From a virus: a stretch of DNA of 42,786 nucleotides. Under the pieces are notes generated by a model. The model saw only the letters and a list, made by a program, of their open reading frames with translations, did no database searches and was not told where the DNA came from. Both the position numbers and the translations under genes were made by a program. The DNA is taken from positions 1 through 42,786 of the IMG/VR virus record IMGVR_UViG_3300032285_001822, one strand, 5' to 3'. Positions within the stretch are counted from its first letter, which is position 1. Each line of letters begins with the position of its first letter. Of this stretch, positions 37,271 to 42,786 are shown in pieces.

Positions 37271-39999
37271 CAACTCTTCCTAAAATCAACCCGTCGTCTA
37301 CGGTTCACACTGAACCGCAAGCGGCTGCCGCGCCGCAATTCCTGACTCGCGGCGGCGATGTGACGACCGCACCGGACTTCACCGGCACCCACTTGGTGAC
37401 GTTCCTCGACAACATGATTGAGGGATTCCTCAAACAGGTATGGAACGCACTGACCGGGAACGCCAACGGTTATGACGACGCCAAAACAGCGTTTGAGAAT
37501 CTGACCGCGTGGGCTCAAGGGCTCATCACTGGCGGTATCAGCTCGGTACTGCAAACCGTGGAGACGTTCTTCTCCAACATTCCGAACCTGTCGACATGGC
37601 TGACCACGTTCCGCACCCTCATTGACGGGCTGCTGGGAATCTCCAACTTCTCCACATTCGTCACCACCCTCAAGACCGTGATCAATTCACTGGTCAGCGT
37701 GTCAGGTCTGTCCACATTCCTTGACACGTTGAAAACGTTGGTGACCGGGCTGCTCGGGATCACCAACTTTTCCACCTGGGTGTCGGGTTTCAAGACTCTA
37801 GTGGACTTCTTCAACGGCCTCGCCACCTCTATTGGGTCAACGCTGTGGACGGTCATCAGCGAGATCGTCACTCATTTCGCGGGCGTGTTCACCGGGGCGG
37901 GAAGCATCGGAACGTGGCTCAGTAACCTCAGCAGCAATGTGCTGTCGGTTGCCAGCACGATCCTCAACACCACGGTCACCGATATCGCGGACGCTTTATA
38001 CAAGCTGACGGCGTGGCGGCAGAACGTCCCCAACCTTGAGGGTTTGATATCGGGCATCCTTGGGGATTGGGTCAACCCGATCACGCGAACGAACAACACC
38101 CTTGTTGACTTGCGGGCTTGGGCTAACAAGCTACTCACCTCTACTTCGGTGCTTCCATCGTTCAACCTCAACGGTGTCATCCCACCGGAGCTGCTGGCCC
38201 TGATCGGTGTGGGCAACATCGGCAACGTTCAACCCAACCTCATCACCGATGCTGGGTTCGGCAGCGAGGCTGCGTTGCAGGCCGGGGTGGGATGGACGTG
38301 GGACAACTCCCTGAACTCGACGGGCTCCACTGGCGGCGCCGCCAAGCTGGCGTGCGACGGCGGCGTGAAGTACATGTTCTCCAATTTGATTGCCGCATCG
38401 GCTGGGCAGCAGTTGACCGTGTCGGTGAAAACCCGCTACACCAAAGGCTCATCTGCCCAGGCGAACATCATCGCCGCTATCCGCACCTACAACGGTGCAA
38501 CGGTCAAGAGCACCGACACGGTCGCCTCATTGACCGCAACCGGAACGACCAGCGTCGGGACCACAGGGGCGGACACAGCCGGATTTAAAACCATCACCGG
38601 CACCTACACCGTGCCCGCCAACGTTGACACGGTGCGCCTAGTTTTAGGTGTCACTACCGGCACCTCGGGCACCACCGTTTGGTTTGATGAAGCATCCCTG
38701 ACGAAGACATCTCTGCTGCCGCAGGACTTGGTTCACAATCTGGGCAACACGTTGCAGTCCCTGCTGCCGATTGATGAGTTCAACACCCTACTGAGCGGTG
38801 TTGCTAGCACGACCGGTGCCACTGTCCAGCAGGTCGTGGATGTCATCAACGGCAAACTCACCCCGGAAAGCGCACTGAACGGCGCCAACATCCTCGCCGG
38901 TAACATCTCTTCGGAGTTCATCGCTGAACTCAAAGCGACGTGGACTCGGCTGGGCGGAAGCGTCTCTGGCAGTACGTCTACCGCGCCCACCACTATTGAT
39001 GGCGCGGCTGCGGAGTTCGCCAGCCTTGTCAACAACATCACCGGCTTGTCGTCGCTGATCGGTGGCAACACCCGCGACATATTCCGAATCGGCAGCGTCG
39101 TTGATAGTCACACAACGCTGCTCAATGGAATTGACAGCAAGCTGCAAACGTACTCGGCTGGCACGTCTCCACAAATCACCACCCTTAGCGACCAAGACAT
39201 AAAGTTTGCAACGCAGTTATCGTCGCTGGTCACTCGCGTTGTGGCGTTGGAAGCGAAAGCCTCAATCACTCCGACGACCACCGTCCCGGTGACAGTGCCG
39301 CCACCTGTGACACCAACCACCCCGACAACACCGACTGTTGCCCCGCCAGCTCTTGTTTCGGTGTCGGACGACTTTGAGCGTGCGGCCCTAGGGGCGAACT
39401 GGACTGTCACCCCGTTCAACACCAACGGCTCTAACCTCGGCATTTTGAACGCGCACGACGCGTACATGTCAACCCCAACAGCGGCGAACGTTGAGAACAG
39501 AATTGCCGCGATCTACGCCGGAACGGGTAGCGCATCCCTCGGGGAATACCAGAAGATATCAGCCACGTTGGGCACCAAAGCAGGCATACCACTGGTTGGT
39601 ACTCAAGGGTTCAACGATCTCATCGGACGGGCAGCCAACGCCACCCGATGCGTGTTCGCCCGGTTTTGGCCTGATGGCCGCGTGTGGTTCGGATACCGCA
39701 ACGGAAGCTGGACCGACCAAATCATCGGCACCTTCACCGCGCCGCAGCAACTCACCGGAGCCACCCCGATTGAGTTTTATGTGGGAGACAAAACGGTCAA
39801 CGACCAGACCAAGATGTATGCCAAGATCGGAACAGCCATCATCGGACCCAGCTACATCGGTGCAGGCACGTTAGCAACGATGGGTAAAGGCTGGGGCTTC
39901 GCTATGGGACACGGCCTCTCAGATGGCACGTTCACGTTCGGATATGGCGCCCCCCAGGTGCCGGGAACCATGAACTTTTGGGCAGCACAGGAACAGTAG
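37267..39999 (+). CDS. large minor tail protein with helical repeats and two carbohydrate-binding-like domains
   Basis: The 910-residue protein has a repeat region at about 85-200 (LSTWLTTFRTLIDGLLGISNF, FSTFVTTLKTVINSLVSVSGL, LSTFLDTLKTLVTGLLGITNF, FSTWVSGFKTLVDF), each unit about 25 residues. Residues 325-480 look like a jelly-roll carbohydrate-binding domain (NLITDAGFGSEAALQAGVGW...TVWFDEASL). A Thr/Pro linker (TTTVPVTVPPPVTPTTPTTP) leads to a C-terminal beta-domain (DDFERAALGANWTV...MNFWAAQEQ) like laminin-G or concanavalin folds. This layout is typical of tail-tip proteins binding cell-wall sugars. It overlaps its neighbour by four bases. Confidence 0.82.
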   Translation: MTTLPKINPSSTVHTEPQAAAAPQFLTRGGDVTTAPDFTGTHLVTFLDNMIEGFLKQVWNALTGNANGYDDAKTAFENLTAWAQGLITGGISSVLQTVETFFSNIPNLSTWLTTFRTLIDGLLGISNFSTFVTTLKTVINSLVSVSGLSTFLDTLKTLVTGLLGITNFSTWVSGFKTLVDFFNGLATSIGSTLWTVISEIVTHFAGVFTGAGSIGTWLSNLSSNVLSVASTILNTTVTDIADALYKLTAWRQNVPNLEGLISGILGDWVNPITRTNNTLVDLRAWANKLLTSTSVLPSFNLNGVIPPELLALIGVGNIGNVQPNLITDAGFGSEAALQAGVGWTWDNSLNSTGSTGGAAKLACDGGVKYMFSNLIAASAGQQLTVSVKTRYTKGSSAQANIIAAIRTYNGATVKSTDTVASLTATGTTSVGTTGADTAGFKTITGTYTVPANVDTVRLVLGVTTGTSGTTVWFDEASLTKTSLLPQDLVHNLGNTLQSLLPIDEFNTLLSGVASTTGATVQQVVDVINGKLTPESALNGANILAGNISSEFIAELKATWTRLGGSVSGSTSTAPTTIDGAAAEFASLVNNITGLSSLIGGNTRDIFRIGSVVDSHTTLLNGIDSKLQTYSAGTSPQITTLSDQDIKFATQLSSLVTRVVALEAKASITPTTTVPVTVPPPVTPTTPTTPTVAPPALVSVSDDFERAALGANWTVTPFNTNGSNLGILNAHDAYMSTPTAANVENRIAAIYAGTGSASLGEYQKISATLGTKAGIPLVGTQGFNDLIGRAANATRCVFARFWPDGRVWFGYRNGSWTDQIIGTFTAPQQLTGATPIEFYVGDKTVNDQTKMYAKIGTAIIGPSYIGAGTLATMGKGWGFAMGHGLSDGTFTFGYGAPQVPGTMNFWAAQEQ

Positions 40000-41016
40000 A
40001 TGGCACTGCCAATCCTGTACTACGCCAACGGCACCGCATTCGGCAGCAACATCTTCGGGAATGAGTTGCTGCCGTTCAGTGGCACGACCGGTGACTACCA
40101 AGTCAAAGGTGTCAACGGTGAGTACTACAGTTGGACGGGCTACATCCCCGACGACCCGTTCCCGCGGCTTCTCAGCACATCACTGTGGCAGTACAAGCGC
40201 GTGCCCTACCCTGCGTCGGGTATTGCAATGGCGTATTCCATCAAGGTCGGTATCGACTGGGTTGTATCTGAAGTCCTCAAGACTGACCCTGGAACTGCCT
40301 ACAGCGTCGGCGGTTATAGCCAAGGGGCGTGTGTGGCCGCGGGCGTGGTGAAAGAAACGTTGGGCTCCGGGCGGCTGGCATCGCGTGCCGGTGACTTGCG
40401 TGCGTGCGTGACGTTCGGCAATCCAATACGCGAAGTGAATCACACGTTCCCAGGCTCTAGCGGCTACTCCGGTGCTGTCGATATCCCCGGTTCCACCCGC
40501 GGCGGTCACGGCCTGTTCCCCGCCAACCTACGGATGCAGAACACCCCGTCCTACATGTACGACTTCGTGATGCCGCAGGAGATCATTACCTGTGTCGGTG
40601 ACTCGTTTCCTGATGGGCAGTTCATCCAGAACTGGGTTGGCGGCGCCATCACACCCGCCCTGACCGCAGTGCCCACCCTTTTGGGTTTCGCTGCGTTCCT
40701 AGTTTTAGCGGGCCGCTTCGCGGTAGCGCCCGCATCTATAGCGCGTAACGCCGCCAACCTTGCCCAAGCGGTTGTCACCAACCCGATCACCGGGGCGACC
40801 GCATTCCTCGACGGCGGCGGACACGTCCTGTACCCGTTCTTCCCCCCACCTAATGCTGACGGCACCATCCCATCATCGGGGGACACTTGCTATCAGATCG
40901 CCGCCCGATACCTCAACCAAGTCGGTGCTGCCATCTACGACGAAATGCACCCCACCGTTCCGGCGCCAACAGTGAAATCCACATATCAGTGGTTCACCAC
41001 GCTCCCTAACGGATAA
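40000..41016 (+). CDS. tail-associated cutinase/lysin B-like serine esterase
   Basis: The 338-residue protein has the alpha/beta-hydrolase elbow GYSQG (Ser107), with PYPASGIAMAYSIKVG before it and a likely acid in CVGDSFPDG (about residue 200). The catalytic histidine is probably in GGGHVLYPF (about 272). It resembles lysin B (2725-3570) in general pattern but lies among tail genes right after a large minor tail protein, so it is likely part of the virion. There it could cut mycolate esters or related lipids on the cell surface during adsorption. A hydrophobic segment (LLGFAAFLVLAGRFAVA) is unusual for a tail protein. It directly follows the preceding stop. Confidence 0.75.
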   Translation: MALPILYYANGTAFGSNIFGNELLPFSGTTGDYQVKGVNGEYYSWTGYIPDDPFPRLLSTSLWQYKRVPYPASGIAMAYSIKVGIDWVVSEVLKTDPGTAYSVGGYSQGACVAAGVVKETLGSGRLASRAGDLRACVTFGNPIREVNHTFPGSSGYSGAVDIPGSTRGGHGLFPANLRMQNTPSYMYDFVMPQEIITCVGDSFPDGQFIQNWVGGAITPALTAVPTLLGFAAFLVLAGRFAVAPASIARNAANLAQAVVTNPITGATAFLDGGGHVLYPFFPPPNADGTIPSSGDTCYQIAARYLNQVGAAIYDEMHPTVPAPTVKSTYQWFTTLPNG

Positions 41017-41019
41017 CTC

Positions 41020-41865
41020 ATGCCAGTCATTGACGCGGCCCTCGTCCCCCGGTGGACGCAGGAGCCACCCGCAACCGCAACCGGTGAAGCATTCCTCACC
41101 ATCGCCGCCGACGACATACCAGTAAAGGTTGCACTCGACGGCCCCGCCGCCATCGTCCTCGACATGGGATTCCCGGTAGCGATACCACTTTCCGGGGATG
41201 CCCAAGTCGCCGCGGACACGGTCATCGCAATCATCACGGTCGTTGTTGGTGACGCATCGGCGGCGATCACGTCCACCGCGTCATCGCTGGATGTCAACAT
41301 CACTGCCGGTATTGCGCTAGCAGACATCACCGGGTCAGCGAATCTAGTTGTGTCTCTCACTGGTGACGCCCCGTTCGGTGTCCTCGATTCCAGCGTGTTA
41401 CGCCCAGCAGTGTCGGGCTCGGCAACGGTGTCGTTCGTGGACAACGGACAAGGCTCGCCACCCTTGTTTCCCTTCACGTTTCCCACGAACTTCACCGACA
41501 ACCCGCTCGGTATCCAGACCGCTGACGCCACCATCATCATCACCGGCTCGTCAGACAACGTCGCTGCCGGGGGATACGCCGACGCGGTGCTGGAGTTCGT
41601 TGACTACGGCACCGTGTTCCCGTACCGGTTCCCGATCCGGTTTGAGGGAGTCCAAGGGTCGACCCCGATTTTCCCGTTCGTGTTCCCCGCGGTGTTCACC
41701 ACTCAAGCCAACGGGCGCCTCGCGTCGGCAACGCTCGCCTTCGACGGGGAAGCCACCACTGTTCCTGTTCTTGTGGGTAACGCTTCAGCGGCCATCACCG
41801 CAACCGCTGACCGGGTCGACCCGACACGTTTCCCGTTCGTGCTACCAGCTCAATTCATCAGTTAG
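41020..41865 (+). CDS. Ala/Thr-rich fibre-like protein with repeated FPFxFP motif
   Basis: The 281-residue protein is rich in Ala, Thr, Ile and Val in short beta-like units (ATITSTASSLDVNITAGIALAD-like). It carries several aromatic-proline motifs in its second half: FPFTFP, FPYRFP, FPFVFP and RFPFVLP, each about 25-50 residues apart. The protein at 71-880 has one such motif at its N-terminus and a similar composition. A structural, perhaps trimeric, role near the tail fibre is likely. No enzymatic residues are evident. Confidence 0.6.
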   Translation: MPVIDAALVPRWTQEPPATATGEAFLTIAADDIPVKVALDGPAAIVLDMGFPVAIPLSGDAQVAADTVIAIITVVVGDASAAITSTASSLDVNITAGIALADITGSANLVVSLTGDAPFGVLDSSVLRPAVSGSATVSFVDNGQGSPPLFPFTFPTNFTDNPLGIQTADATIIITGSSDNVAAGGYADAVLEFVDYGTVFPYRFPIRFEGVQGSTPIFPFVFPAVFTTQANGRLASATLAFDGEATTVPVLVGNASAAITATADRVDPTRFPFVLPAQFIS

Positions 41866-41876
41866 GAAGGTAGAAG

Positions 41877-42215
41877 ATGGCGTTTACAACTGCCAGTAAG
41901 GACACCGCTGTCAATGCGTTGACGGCAACCGGATCATGGATTTCTTTACATACCGCCGATCCGGGAACCGTGGGCTCATCAGAAGTGTCCGGTGGCTCCT
42001 ACGCGCGCCAGCAGACCACCTGGGGGTCGTCAAGCTCAGGCACCGCGGCAGGCTCCCAGGTGACGTTTTCCTCAGTGCCGTCCGGGTCCTACACCCATTA
42101 CGGCGTATGGTCAAGTGCCACAGGCACTTTCAGGTGGGGCTTTGCCCTGAGCCCAGGTGTGACGCTGTCAGCGAGCGGCACCGTTTTGATGACGCCAAGA
42201 GTTACCTTCCCGTAA
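41877..42215 (+). CDS. tail fibre/minor tail protein, small beta-type
   Basis: The 112-residue protein follows GGAAGGTAGAAG. It begins MAFTTASKDTAVNALTATGSWISLHTADPGTVGSSEVSGGSYARQQTTWG and ends with RWGFALSPGVTLSASGTVLMTPRVTF, the pattern of a widespread small phage tail-fibre family. It probably forms the base or cap of a fibre. It is followed within 14 bases by the repeat-containing fibre gene. Confidence 0.78.
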   Translation: MAFTTASKDTAVNALTATGSWISLHTADPGTVGSSEVSGGSYARQQTTWGSSSSGTAAGSQVTFSSVPSGSYTHYGVWSSATGTFRWGFALSPGVTLSASGTVLMTPRVTFP

Positions 42216-42228
42216 AGGAATCTGAATA

Positions 42229-42786
42229 ATGCCATTGAAATACACGTGGGCCAACGGAGAACAGTTCCAAGCCTCGGACGCCAACGACGTGGCTATCGCC
42301 GTCAACGCGGCGTATGTCAAACCCGGAACGGGTATCCCATCTACCGATCTCGCGTCGGCTGTGCAGACCTCGCTGGGTAAAGCGGATAGTGCTGTGCAGT
42401 CGGTGTCCTCCACATCTATCACAGATGCTTCTGCAACTGGCAAGTCTGTGCTTGTTGCAGTCGATGCTGCGACGGCTCGTACTGCTTTGGGTGTCGCGTA
42501 TGGAACAACATCGGGAACTGTTGCGCAAGGCAACGACAGCCGGTTTACGCCGTCTTCGACTTCTATCAGCGACTCGTCGGTCGTGGGTCGCGCCCTATTG
42601 ACAACAACCGACGCATCGACCGCCAGGACCACGCTGGGCGTGGCCTACGGGACCAGCAGTGGAACCGTCGCTCAAGGCAATGATTCTCGGATTACCGGCG
42701 CCGAGCAGACATCGAACAAAGGCACAGCCAACGGCTACGCCAGCTTGGATTCCGGCGGCAAGGTCCCGATTGGCCAGCTTCCGAGC
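42229..42786 (+). CDS. repeat-containing tail fibre protein, truncated by the window end
   Basis: The frame from ATG 42229 is open for 186 codons to the last base. A short start (LKYTWANGEQFQASDANDVAIAVNAAY) leads to two copies of a repeat with VAYGTTSGTVAQGNDSR (spaced about 45 residues), then KGTANGYASLDSGGKVPIGQLPS, which is a common fibre motif before the receptor-binding tip. The tip itself is outside. AAAGGAATCTGAATA lies before the ATG. Confidence 0.78.
   Translation, partial: MPLKYTWANGEQFQASDANDVAIAVNAAYVKPGTGIPSTDLASAVQTSLGKADSAVQSVSSTSITDASATGKSVLVAVDAATARTALGVAYGTTSGTVAQGNDSRFTPSSTSISDSSVVGRALLTTTDASTARTTLGVAYGTSSGTVAQGNDSRITGAEQTSNKGTANGYASLDSGGKVPIGQLPS

Noticed and set aside
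1-42786. CRISPR array
   Set aside because: I saw no set of direct repeats of 20-40 bases with regular unique spacers. The pentamer tract and the iteron-like units are of a different type.
1-42786. Insertion sequence or transposase
   Set aside because: No DDE or IS-type recombinase reading frame and no terminal inverted repeats with target duplications were seen. The integrase and HNH/endonuclease VII genes are the only mobile-type enzymes.

Overview
The window looks like most of a temperate, long-tailed (siphovirus-type) bacteriophage genome infecting a mycolic-acid actinobacterium, most likely Mycobacterium or a close relative. The sequence is GC-rich. It encodes two lysin B-like (cutinase-fold) esterases, a WhiB-like protein, a DUF732-like secreted protein, an r1t-type holin with a DUF2746-like partner, and an HK97-type head with a siphophage tail. 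Nearly all genes run on the + strand and overlap by 1-4 bases. Virion order normally runs terminase - head - tail - lysis - integration - early genes. Here lysis comes first and tail fibres last, and no host DNA interrupts the integration site. The window is therefore best read as a free or circularised phage genome opened inside the tail-fibre region, with the packaging ends inferred near 19.8 kb.

Layout. 1-880: end of the tail-fibre region. 877-4170: lysis cassette (two micro-membrane proteins, papain-like protease, amidase, small protein, lysin B, holin, holin-like protein). 4170-5663: small genes and a DEDDy exonuclease, closed by a strong terminator. 5710-7208: lysogeny module (complete tRNA-Lys(UUU) at the probable attP, tyrosine integrase, Xre-type repressor, divergent operator region). 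7208-19795: early genes (Xis-like protein, a secreted DUF732-like protein, a GGCNN pentamer-repeat tract followed by a conserved two-gene phage pair, HTH and zinc-knuckle microproteins, a candidate annealing protein, two HNH nucleases, a ParB/PAPS-reductase (IbrB/IbrA-like) cassette, a replication-initiator-like protein with iteron-like repeats inside its gene, a WhiB protein, a promoter-terminator pair that may make a ~65-nt RNA, and an AAA-type kinase). 19963-21643: terminase. 21640-22502: a minus-strand four-gene cassette with its own promoter and twin operators. 22538-28946: portal, prohead protease, capsid, a free-standing endonuclease VII, and the head-tail joining proteins. 29045-42786: tail tube, chaperones with a likely +1 frameshift, tape measure with an embedded M15 peptidase, minor tail proteins, a tail-associated esterase and fibre proteins, the last cut by the window end.

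How it works together. The tail carries an M15 peptidase in the tape measure and a serine esterase, which could breach peptidoglycan and outer lipid on entry. On exit, holin, protease, amidase and lysin B dismantle the same layers. The repressor and integrase form one leftward unit facing the rightward early operon across a shared operator region. The most unusual items are the pentamer tract with its downstream gene pair, the minus-strand cassette between terminase and portal, the iteron-like array inside the replication gene, the second lysin B-like esterase in the tail, and an in-frame stop in a minor tail gene.
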